DNA of 64,000 bases from Brevundimonas subvibrioides (lineage in GTDB: Bacteria; Pseudomonadota; Alphaproteobacteria; Caulobacterales; Caulobacteraceae). Below are positions 34,379-42,412 of this stretch, piece by piece (within the stretch, counting starts at the first letter, position 1; every line of letters begins with the position of its first letter). The notes beneath the pieces were generated by a model, which was given only the letters and a program-made list of their open reading frames with translations, had not been told where the DNA came from and did no database searches. A program made the translations under genes and the position numbers. The stretch covers positions 2,527,001 to 2,591,000 of the forward strand of contig NZ_CP114542.1 of the NCBI RefSeq assembly GCF_027271155.1. The letters are read 5' to 3'.

Positions 34379-35260
34379 ATGTTCGACGCCTGGTCCAGTC
34401 ACGCCTCGGTTCTCCGCGAGAAGGTCTTTGAGCACATCTTCCTCGGTGACCTGACGCGAGCCCTGCTTCGCTCGGGCCGCCGGTGCGAGGTGCTGCGGGC
34501 GGAGTTCGACGGCTCGGGCTTCGACCTTGCCCTGGAGGCGGACGGGGTCCTGCGCCACATCCAGCTCAAGGCGATGCGTGCGGACGGCAAGCGCGCCGAC
34601 GTCGATATCCACACCGCCCTGGCGGCCAAGCCCAGCGGGTGTGTGATCTGGATGCTGGTTGATCCTGCCACTTTCACCACTACGGCTTGGCGCTGGTTCG
34701 GAGGAGCGCCGGGCGAGCCTCTCCCGTCACTAGGGGACAAGAACGTCCGGCACGCCAAGGCCAACAGTCAGGGCAAGAAGGCCGAACGGCCAGATCTGCG
34801 GAAGGTGGGTCGGGGCCGGTTCGAGACCGTCACAACAATGGACATGCTGATCGAGCGGCTGTTCGGCGATGCCCACGCCCGGGAAGTCCTGAGATTGAAA
34901 GCTCATCTGGCGCGACAGCCAGCGCTGCCCTCCTCGGCACCAGCATGGATGCGGCTGGTGCAGCAGGGGATGTTCGACGCCCTGCCCGAACAGGTCGATG
35001 CAGATGAATCGGTCGATCTGGCTCACCTGGTGGACGGCTATGCGCTCGCGGGGCTTGAGACGCCCGACGCCATCCAGATGGCTTTGGCCGGACGGCGGCC
35101 CGAGAGTTTCGACGACCTCGGGCCTGCAGCGCTCTGGGCGGCGATGTTTGTCGAACACCGCCGCCTCAGATTTGGCCAGGAGGAGAGCAAAGACGATCTG
35201 CGCTGGTTCGAAGACGCCTACGCCCGGCTACGACGCATTATGATCAACCCGATCAGGTGA
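34379..35260 (+). CDS. Hypothetical protein with PD-(D/E)XK-like core
   Basis: About 293 residues from the ATG at 34379. The N-terminal half has REKVFEHIFLGDLTRALL, then FDGSGFDLALEADG and RHIQLKAMRADGKR. The E, D and Q-L-K spacing is what a PD-(D/E)XK nuclease fold would show, with Gln in the E/Q position. The C-terminal half has a helical segment and no recognised domain. With the divergent XRE regulator it could be a restriction-like effector. A start upstream is possible because the open frame continues to 34232. Converges on DUF5681 with an 8-base overlap. Confidence 0.6.
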   Translation: MFDAWSSHASVLREKVFEHIFLGDLTRALLRSGRRCEVLRAEFDGSGFDLALEADGVLRHIQLKAMRADGKRADVDIHTALAAKPSGCVIWMLVDPATFTTTAWRWFGGAPGEPLPSLGDKNVRHAKANSQGKKAERPDLRKVGRGRFETVTTMDMLIERLFGDAHAREVLRLKAHLARQPALPSSAPAWMRLVQQGMFDALPEQVDADESVDLAHLVDGYALAGLETPDAIQMALAGRRPESFDDLGPAALWAAMFVEHRRLRFGQEESKDDLRWFEDAYARLRRIMINPIR

Positions 35261-35735
35261 AGTTGCGCACCTTCCGCTCCTCCCACAGCCTGTTCTTCTC
35301 GGCCATGCGACGGTCCCATTCTTCCTGGGAGACCACCAGAACGCCCGTCCTCTGCTTTTCGGCCTTCTTTTCATAGGCATCCACCAAGGCCTCAAGCCTG
35401 GCCATCTCGCGGAACTGGAACTGCACGAGTGCGTTCGTGTCGCCGTAGACGCCGGCTGCGCTGTCCACATGCTGCAGAAGCAGCTTCTGCGACGGCGCAT
35501 GGCCGGCCAGAGCTTTCTGCGCCACCGCCATCAGGACGCCGCGATAAACGGTCGTCGTCTCCCTCTCGCCGTTCCGGTTGGTGATCGTGATCGGCGTCTC
35601 GGCGACCTCGAATGCAGCCAGTCGATTGACCATCGGCAGACGGTGTCGTTCGGGCTCCTTTCGCGGGCGGCCGAGCGGGTTACCGGACTGCCCCTTCCGG
35701 AACCGTCCGTCGCGCCTTTCCTCTTCTTCCATCAT
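35253..35735 (-). CDS. DUF5681 domain protein
   Basis: This 160-residue protein has the DUF5681 hallmark RFRKGQSGNPLGRPRK at the N-terminus, followed by a helical domain (RGVLMAVAQKALAGHAPSQK). DUF5681 proteins occur in phage and mobile elements next to ParB-like methyltransferases or terminases. It overlaps the methyltransferase gene by 4 bases. Role unknown. Confidence 0.85.
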   Translation of the reverse strand: MMEEEERRDGRFRKGQSGNPLGRPRKEPERHRLPMVNRLAAFEVAETPITITNRNGERETTTVYRGVLMAVAQKALAGHAPSQKLLLQHVDSAAGVYGDTNALVQFQFREMARLEALVDAYEKKAEKQRTGVLVVSQEEWDRRMAEKNRLWEERKVRNFT

Positions 35736-37090
35736 GCCGGCTCCATCTCGAGGGCAGCGTCGGCACGGGCTTCCATCTCTGCCGCACGGCGCGCGCCAAG
35801 CTCAGCGAAGGTCTCGCCCGTCTCCGCGAGCACCGCCGACTTTCCGGTCAGCGCTTCCCATCGGCCGATCGTCACCTCGCAGTACGTCGGCTCATATTCG
35901 ATGAGCCTTGCCCTGCGGCGCGTCTTCTCCGCCGCGATCAGCGTCGAGCCAGAGCCGCCGAAACAGTCGAGCACCACCTCGCCCCGCTTCGAGGCATCCT
36001 TGATCGCGTCCATCACTAGCGACACGGGCTTCACCGTCGGGTGCAGCTCGAGCTCCGACCCCTTCCCGGTCTTCCTCACGCCGCGGCAGTTCCAGACGTT
36101 CGTCCTGAAACGGCCGTGCTTCCCCAGTTCGACGGTGTTCAGGTGCGCGGCCTGACCCACCTTCCACACGAAGACCAGCTCATGCTGGCTCCGGTAGAAG
36201 GACCCCATCCCGGCCGTATCCTTGGCCCAGACACATACGTTCAGCAGACCCGAATAGGCGGTCCGTCCGGCCGCCATCATCTCCTCGACATGGCGCCAGT
36301 CCATGCATTGATAGTGGACGGCCCCGTCGATGGAGACCCCGGCGGCGTTACGGAAGGCAGCGGCGAGGAATTCAGTGAACTGCGCCGGCGTCATTTCTCC
36401 CGACGCCATCGCGAACTCAGCGTGCTTCACCTTTCCCAGACCGCCGACGAAGCCGTCGATCGGGACATTGTAAGGCGGATCCGAGAACACCAACCTGGCC
36501 CGGTCATCGCTCATCACCCTGAAGAAGTCCTTCGGCTCACGAGCGTCGCCGCACAGCAGCCTGTGATCGCCGAGCGTCCACAAATCGCCCCGCTCCACCG
36601 TCGCCGTCGCGCGCTTCTTCTCCGGCGCGGCGTCGAGCGCGGTGTCCTTCGCCGATCCGCCGTCGAGCAGCACCTCCATCTCTCCCGTCGAGAAGCCCGT
36701 CACCTCCAGATCGAAGTCAACCAGCAGCTCCAGTTCGCCGAGTTCGAGCTTTAGTAGATCGTCGTCCCAGCCCGACTTCTCCGCCAGACGGTTATCGGCC
36801 AAGGCATAGGCGCGCAGATCGGCGTCCGAGAGGTGCGACAGCGCCAGCGTCGGCACCTCGGCCATCCCCAGCGACTTCGCAGCCTCAACCCGGCCATGGC
36901 CCGCGACGATCCGCCCGCTCGCGTCCGTCAGGACCGGGTTGGTGAACCCGAACTGACGGATCGAGGCGGCGATCTGCGCCAGTTGCTTCTGCGAGTGCCT
37001 CCGGGCGTTGCGCTGCGCCGGCTTCAGTTCGCCGGGCGGCCTCATCACCACCTGCGGCGCCCACGCGTGGATGTTCGGGTGTTCCGTCAT
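35732..37090 (-). CDS. ParB-domain DNA methyltransferase (N6-adenine/N4-cytosine type)
   Basis: This 452-residue fusion has an N-terminal ParB/sulfiredoxin-like domain (ELKPAQRNARRHSQKQLAQI, then VLTDASGRIVAGHGRVEAAK). A beta-class DNA methyltransferase domain follows, with catalytic DPPY in FSDPPYNVPIDG and the SAM-binding DCFGGSGSTLIAAEKT later. The order DPPY before FxGxG indicates class beta. ATG at 37090 with GGGAG upstream. A solitary phage-type methyltransferase, probably anti-restriction or regulatory; no cognate endonuclease is adjacent. Confidence 0.9.
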   Translation of the reverse strand: MTEHPNIHAWAPQVVMRPPGELKPAQRNARRHSQKQLAQIAASIRQFGFTNPVLTDASGRIVAGHGRVEAAKSLGMAEVPTLALSHLSDADLRAYALADNRLAEKSGWDDDLLKLELGELELLVDFDLEVTGFSTGEMEVLLDGGSAKDTALDAAPEKKRATATVERGDLWTLGDHRLLCGDAREPKDFFRVMSDDRARLVFSDPPYNVPIDGFVGGLGKVKHAEFAMASGEMTPAQFTEFLAAAFRNAAGVSIDGAVHYQCMDWRHVEEMMAAGRTAYSGLLNVCVWAKDTAGMGSFYRSQHELVFVWKVGQAAHLNTVELGKHGRFRTNVWNCRGVRKTGKGSELELHPTVKPVSLVMDAIKDASKRGEVVLDCFGGSGSTLIAAEKTRRRARLIEYEPTYCEVTIGRWEALTGKSAVLAETGETFAELGARRAAEMEARADAALEMEPA

Positions 37091-37232
37091 CTCAGTCTCC
37101 CTGGTCTCGCCAGGGAACCGGATTGGCCCCTGCCGCAAGACGCACCTCGCCGTAAAAGCGAAGTGCTCCGGGGAGCCGGTGCCTGTGTGGGGACGCCAAG
37201 GCGGTTGTGGCCATATCTCGCGGACGGAATCA

Positions 37233-37273
37233 ACCCTCGTTCGGCCGGACCGTCGGCCCGCCCGAACGAGGGT
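37233..37273 (-). terminator. Strong inverted repeat downstream of the 37279 gene
   Basis: ACCCTCGTTCGG (37233-37244) and CCGAACGAGGGT (37262-37273) form a perfect 12-bp stem with a 17-base loop, starting 5 bases after the stop of the upstream minus-strand gene. No T-run follows, so intrinsic termination is uncertain. Confidence 0.55.
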
Positions 37274-37278
37274 CGATC

Positions 37279-37557
37279 TCAGGCTCGCAGCATCCTGGCC
37301 GAGATGACATCCAGTCCGGTGCCACTGTCGGTGCCGATATACTCGACCATCCATGCCTGCTTTCCTGCGGCGGGCGGGCCGGCGAGCCAGAATGCGCCCT
37401 CCATCACCAGGCAGCCGACGCAGAGGGTAGTGCGTCCCTTCGTCTTTCCGGCCAGCCAGGCCAGCACCCTTTCCCTGATCATTTGCGACCTCTCTTCGGA
37501 GGGGGCACCCGAAAGGGACGGTACGGGCAGGAGATTGAAGTCGTCGATATTCAGCAT
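37279..37557 (-). CDS. Small hypothetical protein
   Basis: A 92-residue protein starting MLNIDDFNLLPVPSLSGAPS and containing EERSQMIRERVLAWLAGKTK, CVGCLVMEGAFWLAGPPAAG and KQAWMVEYIGTDSGTGLDVI. No domain recognised; the C..C pair and hydrophobic middle are noted only. Precedes the ParB-methyltransferase on the same strand with a hairpin between. Start chosen at the ATG at 37557. Confidence 0.5.
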   Translation of the reverse strand: MLNIDDFNLLPVPSLSGAPSEERSQMIRERVLAWLAGKTKGRTTLCVGCLVMEGAFWLAGPPAAGKQAWMVEYIGTDSGTGLDVISARMLRA

Positions 37558-37870
37558 GCGTGACCTTGAATCTGGCCCTCGGGCCATTGATGATCGCGAG
37601 TTCTCCTCGCGGCCCTGACCGCATCCCGCAGTCATTCCACGCTATCTGCAGGGTCTGCATCGCGCCGACGCCAAAGGCACCGCCCTGCCCTTCACATCAG
37701 GCAGCCGCCATACAGCACATCGAAATCGATCGGAGGACCAACGTTTCTCATGGCCGGTAAGCGCCAAGACCGGACGTTGATGCCCTGCCGAGAAGTCGAC
37801 CTTCGCATTCAAGCGGCGTAATGTTCTGGGGCTTAGGTCGAAGGCCGATTGCAAAGCCTGAGAGGACGCA
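37558..37870. other. Intergenic region, nothing recognised
   Basis: These 313 bases separate a minus-strand small gene from the plus-strand antitoxin gene and must hold their divergent promoters. I see no gene, repeat or RNA. Confidence 0.4.
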
Positions 37871-38533
37871 GTGCGCACACCATCGGATTGGATCGAACTT
37901 GGCCGGCGAGGGGCTTTTACCACAACGCAGGTTGCAGTGCTGCTGGACGTTGAGCCGACCAAAGTGGCGTCTTGGCTATCTGGACGTCCGCCGCTCATTG
38001 AGACTGATCTGCCGTCAGTCGCAGGCCGGATTGCCTTGTCATTCGACGGGCTGATCGAAGCGCGTGCCGTCAACTACCTCCTCTCTGAAGGCATTCCGCG
38101 TCGTCGACTTGGAAAGGCAATGGACGCGATGCGTCTGCGGTGGGCTGATCCACATCCGCTAGCGCGCGAGCGGACCCTCACTACAGACGGCTCTGCTGTG
38201 CTTGAACTGAACGGCGACCGCATCATCGATCTGCTCACTGACGCCTATCTACATCCGGAGATCCTTCGGCCGGCGCTGGCTGGACGTGTTGTTTTCAAGA
38301 GCGGGCGGGCTGCATGGCTTGAGCCCTTTCCGGACGAGATGCCTTTAGTTCGCATTGACCCGTCCCGGGCGTTCGGCCGGCCTGTTGTGGTGGAGGAGAC
38401 CACATCGGTACCCACAGAGACGCTGGCCAACTCAGCGTTTGTGGACGGAACGGCCGAGGCTGCAGATTGGTTTGGCGTGACAGGCCAGGCGGTGGATCAA
38501 GCTGTCGCTTTTGAACGGCGTATCGCAGCTTGA
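37871..38533 (+). CDS. Antitoxin-like protein (HTH plus DUF433-like C-terminus)
   Basis: This 220-residue protein starts at a GTG behind GAGAGGAC. The N-terminal AFTTTQVAVLLDVEPTKVAS segment is a MerR-type or HTH-17 helix-turn-helix. The C-terminal region VRIDPSRAFGRPVVVEETTS and AADWFGVTGQAVDQAVAFER matches DUF433, which usually pairs with PIN-like toxins. The downstream gene starts within its stop (TTGA), as in coupled toxin-antitoxin pairs. Role as antitoxin is inferred from the pair. Confidence 0.75.
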   Translation: MRTPSDWIELGRRGAFTTTQVAVLLDVEPTKVASWLSGRPPLIETDLPSVAGRIALSFDGLIEARAVNYLLSEGIPRRRLGKAMDAMRLRWADPHPLARERTLTTDGSAVLELNGDRIIDLLTDAYLHPEILRPALAGRVVFKSGRAAWLEPFPDEMPLVRIDPSRAFGRPVVVEETTSVPTETLANSAFVDGTAEAADWFGVTGQAVDQAVAFERRIAA

Positions 38534-39015
38534 CGCTTATCCGCTTCGACGAATGCATAAATCCTCGCATCGTCGATGCAATACGAGCGATCCGAGTTCC
38601 GCCCGAAATCGAGTTAGAGACCCCGCAAGAACTGGCTCAACGGGGCCAGCCAGATGTCGGATGGATTGAAGAGTTTGGGGCCCGCGGCGGACGCTTGGTC
38701 GTTTCCGGCGACGGAAACATGCGCCGGGTCCAGCTTGAGCGAGCGGCACTTGAGGCCTCCGGGCTGATCGCGGTGTTCCCCCATATGAAATGGTACGGCG
38801 GCTTGGGTCGGTGGGGGCAAGCAGCATTCTTCATGGCTTGGTGCCCCAGCATTGTGCGGCTGGCGCAGGAGGCAGAACCCGGCGCTCATTTCCGCATTCC
38901 ACCCTCGTTGTCGGGCGAGTTTGCTAGCTTGGAACGCCTCAAGTCACTCGCAGAAATCGAGTCGGATAGAGAAGAGAAGGCTGTCCGTCGCGCGGCAGCA
39001 AGACCGGACCGCTAA
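38530..39015 (+). CDS. PIN-like domain toxin candidate
   Basis: This 161-residue protein starts at a TTG overlapping the antitoxin stop. The N-terminus MTLIRFDECINPRIVDAIRA carries the first acidic residues (DE) of DUF5615/Mut7-C-type PIN-like domains. VVSGDGNMRRVQLERAAL supplies a further Asp. Such proteins are predicted RNases. The pair with DUF433 is a known toxin-antitoxin layout. Catalytic competence is not provable here. Confidence 0.72.
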   Translation: MTLIRFDECINPRIVDAIRAIRVPPEIELETPQELAQRGQPDVGWIEEFGARGGRLVVSGDGNMRRVQLERAALEASGLIAVFPHMKWYGGLGRWGQAAFFMAWCPSIVRLAQEAEPGAHFRIPPSLSGEFASLERLKSLAEIESDREEKAVRRAAARPDR

Positions 39016-39139
39016 GCCTAGCGACTGAACAGCGCCAGTTGCAGACATTGACGTGGCGCCCGAACCCGGACGCTCCTACGTCCGATTGGCGGTAGCTTTG
39101 ATATCGTCGGCCTTAGTGCGCGCGGATCGTATAGCGCAA

Positions 39140-39415
39140 TCAATCGGGGATATCGGGCTCATCCCCCCACAGGCCAGAGCCACCTCGATTGCTCGCCCCA
39201 CTACCCGCCTTATTGGCGGCGGCAAACGGTGACTTAGTGGAGGCGCTATGGGTCGAACGATAAACGAGCCTGTCGCTGACTATAGTCCCAACATAATGGC
39301 CATCGGGGCCGTAAACCCTGTCGCCGTGAATCCGTCCTACGACTTGGCCCGAACGGCTGTACACTTTGTCGCCAGACACCTGCAGCGGCCGGCCGTCCTT
39401 CGTGTGCAATCCCAT
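39140..39415 (-). CDS. 4-fold beta flower-like protein
   Basis: This 91-residue protein has a repeat of short beta units: DGRPLQVSGDKVYSRSGQVV, GRIHGDRVYGPDGHYVGTIV and SDRLVYRS. It ends with a Ser/Gly-rich tail. It resembles the 4-fold beta flower family, predicted to be ligand- or lipid-binding and often near defence genes. ATG at 39415 with GGAG 6 bases upstream. It sits between the toxin-antitoxin pair and the ubiquitin-like operon. Function unknown. Confidence 0.6.
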   Translation of the reverse strand: MGLHTKDGRPLQVSGDKVYSRSGQVVGRIHGDRVYGPDGHYVGTIVSDRLVYRSTHSASTKSPFAAANKAGSGASNRGGSGLWGDEPDIPD

Positions 39416-39510
39416 TGATTTCTCCAACGGCCGAGTCCGGTCTTCAGCAGCCTCTTCGCTTGTCCGGCTAAGCCTTTCTATTGGTGTAAGGGGCCATCTA
39501 CCCGCGCACC

Positions 39511-40869
39511 TTATTTCGAGACCACCACATATCCATGCTCGTAGGTTCCGCCGACCGCTACCCCTCCTTCAACATCATCGAGGCAAGTCAGGGCTCCTGC
39601 CAAAACGTCCATCGCAAGTCCGCCGTGCAGGCGACGCAAAAGCTCCGAAATCACCAGCACACCCGCAAAGATGCCCACGAAGGGGACGCCAACCGTCCTT
39701 GAGGCCAATTGCGCGAGGCCACACGCGTCTAGGCCTCTCTCCTTCAGCGCGGCATAGGCCGGCATGTGAGAGACATTCGGTCCGCCCGCCATCACCGTCG
39801 ACGGCCAAATCGCCTTGGCGGTCCGCGCGCCGGGGAACACATGCATCGCAACATTGCGGAAGCTCTGCGGGCCCGCACCCAACCCCGATTCGACGACTAG
39901 ACCGAACCCACCATCTTCGAGGGCCGCGCGGGCGATGGGGTTGTCCACCCCGCACAGGGCGACGCCCGGCTCATGCTGTTGGCGGCGAGTCCAGTGGCCG
40001 TAACGTCGCTCTTCAAGAAAGGTGGCGAAACCACGATCCTCCAACCAGGCCGCGACCATGCGCGTCTTCATCTGGCCCAGCATGTCCAGACGGGTTAGCA
40101 CGGACGTGCTGTCATTCGATTCCACCAGCCGATCATCATCCTGCAGAACCAGCTCGAGCCCGCCGCGAGGATAAGGCAGCGTAGCGAGGAGCCAGGCATA
40201 GGCCTGTCCGAGATTGCCGAGGCCGATCAGCCAGAGCTTTGACGGCAGGAAGCTCAGGTCAGGCTCGCCAAGGTCGCCGATCGTCCAGTCCGAACCGGGT
40301 TGCCACAGCGAGAACCCCGCCGCTCGCTTGCCCGCCATCGGGTGGTCGCCCGCATGGTAGGCGAAGACTTCCGCGGCGCAGATCGCCGCCGCCAGCGCCG
40401 GGGCCAGCGGCACTTGCTCGTCATCGGCAAGGCGCCAACCTTCGTCAGACGGAACCACCCCTCCGCGCCATCCCTCCCAGGTCATGCACCACACCGGCGA
40501 GCCCGAGGCGGTCACGTCAGCCGTGCCGATCATCGCAACCGGGCAGCGTGGTTTGGCCATCTCGGAGACATGCCCTCCGAGGTCAAGCACGGCGTCAGCC
40601 AGCGAGGGTTGGAGCGACAGCGGCACGAGGACGGGCACGTCCAGCGGGCCGACTACATGAACGCCGCCAAGAAACGTCCGGCGGGCTAGGTTGACCAGGG
40701 TTAGCAGCGCGATCTGCGCGGCGGGGCTGCTGCGAATCTCCGGGCCGACGGCGATAGTCAGGCCGAAGCTTTCCAGCAGGCCCATCGCCTCCTCGGCGGT
40801 CTGCGCCCGGCCGTTGTCCATGAAGTATTTGGCAGTTCGGTTGAAGCGCGAGTGAAGCGGCTCGGTCAT
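39511..40869 (-). CDS. bilD: E1-like activating enzyme, BilD-type
   Basis: This 452-residue E1/ThiF-fold protein has a divergent N-terminal half, then the nucleotide motif LWLIGLGNLGQA at about 213-222. An acidic DDD (244-246) for Mg-ATP follows, then VALCGVDNPIARAALEDGG. Cys383 in DACGLAQLAS is the candidate thioester residue. It would adenylate the C-terminus of the ubiquitin-like protein encoded by the first gene of the operon. It is last in the order Ubl-E2-JAB-E1, the layout of Bil operons. ATG at 40869, 1 base after the JAB stop. Confidence 0.85.
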   Translation of the reverse strand: MTEPLHSRFNRTAKYFMDNGRAQTAEEAMGLLESFGLTIAVGPEIRSSPAAQIALLTLVNLARRTFLGGVHVVGPLDVPVLVPLSLQPSLADAVLDLGGHVSEMAKPRCPVAMIGTADVTASGSPVWCMTWEGWRGGVVPSDEGWRLADDEQVPLAPALAAAICAAEVFAYHAGDHPMAGKRAAGFSLWQPGSDWTIGDLGEPDLSFLPSKLWLIGLGNLGQAYAWLLATLPYPRGGLELVLQDDDRLVESNDSTSVLTRLDMLGQMKTRMVAAWLEDRGFATFLEERRYGHWTRRQQHEPGVALCGVDNPIARAALEDGGFGLVVESGLGAGPQSFRNVAMHVFPGARTAKAIWPSTVMAGGPNVSHMPAYAALKERGLDACGLAQLASRTVGVPFVGIFAGVLVISELLRRLHGGLAMDVLAGALTCLDDVEGGVAVGGTYEHGYVVVSK

Positions 40870-40870
40870 G

Positions 40871-41392
40871 TCAGCTCCAAGGGCCGGTGTAGAGGAAGCC
40901 GGGGCTGGTCTTGGGAGAGCGGTCGCTCCACCGGTGGCTGCCCTGGTATTCGTAGATGCCGACTTCGCCCCACGGGATCGGCGCGATGGCAAAGTTGGGC
41001 AGGATGATTCCGACGTGGCCGGCGCGGGCCACCATCGGATTGGTCCGGTCGGCCTCGCTTTGGAAGGCGCGGCCGCCATGGGTGTGGATGTCGGCCACCA
41101 CGGTCAGCTGGTGTTCGCGGCAGAGCGCCCACAGTTTGGCGAAGGCGGGCGCATGCAGAATGCAGACCCCACTGTCGTAAGCTTCAGGTTCGAGCTCGTC
41201 ATAGAAAACGACGCGGGTCACTTCGCGCCGCCCGCCCCGCAGCTGGCCGAGCAGGAACACCCCGGCTTCGTGCTGGCGTTCCCCCCGCCGGTCGAGTTCG
41301 GCGACGACCGCGTCCCACAGCACAGAGGGACAGCTGAGGCGGTGGTCAGGCGCGACGAGCGCCCGAATAGTCGCTTTGATGGAAGAGATCAT
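40871..41392 (-). CDS. bilC: JAB/JAMM deconjugating peptidase, BilC-type
   Basis: This 173-residue metalloprotease of the JAB/MPN fold has Glu42 upstream and HxH-x6-SxxD at residues 103-115 ([16 protein letters not shown]), the zinc-binding and catalytic JAMM pattern. It should cleave the ubiquitin-like modifier from targets or process its C-terminus. ATG at 41392 has a GGAG ribosome site 8 bases upstream. It overlaps the end of the E2 gene by 47 bases. Third gene of the operon. Confidence 0.85.
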   Translation of the reverse strand: MISSIKATIRALVAPDHRLSCPSVLWDAVVAELDRRGERQHEAGVFLLGQLRGGRREVTRVVFYDELEPEAYDSGVCILHAPAFAKLWALCREHQLTVVADIHTHGGRAFQSEADRTNPMVARAGHVGIILPNFAIAPIPWGEVGIYEYQGSHRWSDRSPKTSPGFLYTGPWS

Positions 41393-41831
41393 AAAGCTGC
41401 TCCAGGTAGCAGATGATGCCGCGGCCGGGTTGCCAGAGGCGGCTCGGATGGTCGTTGCGCCAGGCGTCGTGGCCCTCGATCGAGAGCCGGTCGCAGGGCA
41501 GGTAGAGGCAGACACCGAGCTTCCAGTCGGGGCGGAAGATGGACGGGATGATCGTCTTCCCGGTGGGCCAGCGGTCGAACGCCAGCGGGCTGTTGGCCGC
41601 CACATCCCAGGGCTGGGCGGTGACGGGCGTCTGCCGATAGCCGGAGCACTCGTAGCGGAAGGCATATTCTTCCGGTCCGACTTCCCGGGCTTCGGCGGCG
41701 ACCGCGATGAAGACGTAGGGCCAGTCGGTGGCCACGTGGCGCCAGCGCCCCTCCACCTCGCCGCACCGGAATTCTGGCGCGGCGAGGTCTTGGTCGAGGA
41801 GCAGCCGGTCGGGAGAGACCGCGATGTTCAT
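41346..41831 (-). CDS. bilB: E2-like conjugating enzyme, BilB-type
   Basis: This 161-residue protein resembles a UBC/E2 fold. Strand-rich [20 protein letters not shown] and [20 protein letters not shown] lead to [20 protein letters not shown] and [14 protein letters not shown], then a C-terminal helix. Cys108 or Cys113 in VCLYLPCD is the likely thioester residue. It starts immediately after the Ubl stop. Family identity rests on context and the E2-like core; sequence similarity to canonical E2 enzymes is weak. Confidence 0.78.
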   Translation of the reverse strand: MNIAVSPDRLLLDQDLAAPEFRCGEVEGRWRHVATDWPYVFIAVAAEAREVGPEEYAFRYECSGYRQTPVTAQPWDVAANSPLAFDRWPTGKTIIPSIFRPDWKLGVCLYLPCDRLSIEGHDAWRNDHPSRLWQPGRGIICYLEQLYDLFHQSDYSGARRA

Positions 41832-42326
41832 CTAGCCCTCGACGCGCTTTTCGGGAACAAGGTCGAAGCAGACCGAGCAGACCGGTGCCGCGGTCAGCTG
41901 GCGCAGGGGCGTGTCCGTGGCCGGGCGGTCCGTCGAGCCGCAGAGCTGGAGCACGTGCTCGGCAGCGTCGTTGGCGTCGAGCCCGAACGTCTTGACCGCC
42001 CAGGCCTTCACCTTCTTGACGCGAGCGCCGGGCGCGAAGGTCTGGTCGGCCGTCTTTTCGAGGTAGTTCACCGTCACCTTGATCTTGCGGCACTTGGTGA
42101 CGTGGATCCGGCAGCCCCGCTTGATCGGCAGGAGCAGCTCGCCCTTCTTAGGCTTGCGCTTCAGCGGCTCGTCTTCTTCATCGAGGAAGACGAAGCTGTC
42201 GTCGCCGAGCTCGACGCCGAGCTTGGCGAGGATCTCGAAGAGCTGCTCGTAGGTGGGTTCCGCCGGCAGGGTCGCCTCAACGAGGCTGTCCGAGCCCTGG
42301 ACTTGGATGAAAACGATGGTGGTCAT
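41832..42326 (-). CDS. bilA: Tandem ubiquitin-like protein, BilA-type
   Basis: This 164-residue protein has two ubiquitin-like halves: residues 1-78 (MTTIVFIQVQGSDSLVEATL, then KPKKGELLLPIKRGCRIHVT) and 80-164 (KIKVTVNYLEKTADQTFAPG, then VLQLCGSTDRPATDTPLRQL). It ends in RVEG with a terminal Gly, the attachment residue expected for a ubiquitin-like modifier. The two-domain layout recalls ISG15. First gene of the four-gene operon, 86 bases downstream of the ImmA-helicase gene. Confidence 0.85.
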   Translation of the reverse strand: MTTIVFIQVQGSDSLVEATLPAEPTYEQLFEILAKLGVELGDDSFVFLDEEDEPLKRKPKKGELLLPIKRGCRIHVTKCRKIKVTVNYLEKTADQTFAPGARVKKVKAWAVKTFGLDANDAAEHVLQLCGSTDRPATDTPLRQLTAAPVCSVCFDLVPEKRVEG

Positions 42327-42412
42327 GTCGGTGTCCTTTCCGTCCGCCTGAATGGCGTTCTGAAAAGGAAGCGACGTCAGGCCGAGAAAACCGGAAGCCG
42401 GTCAGGCCGAGA

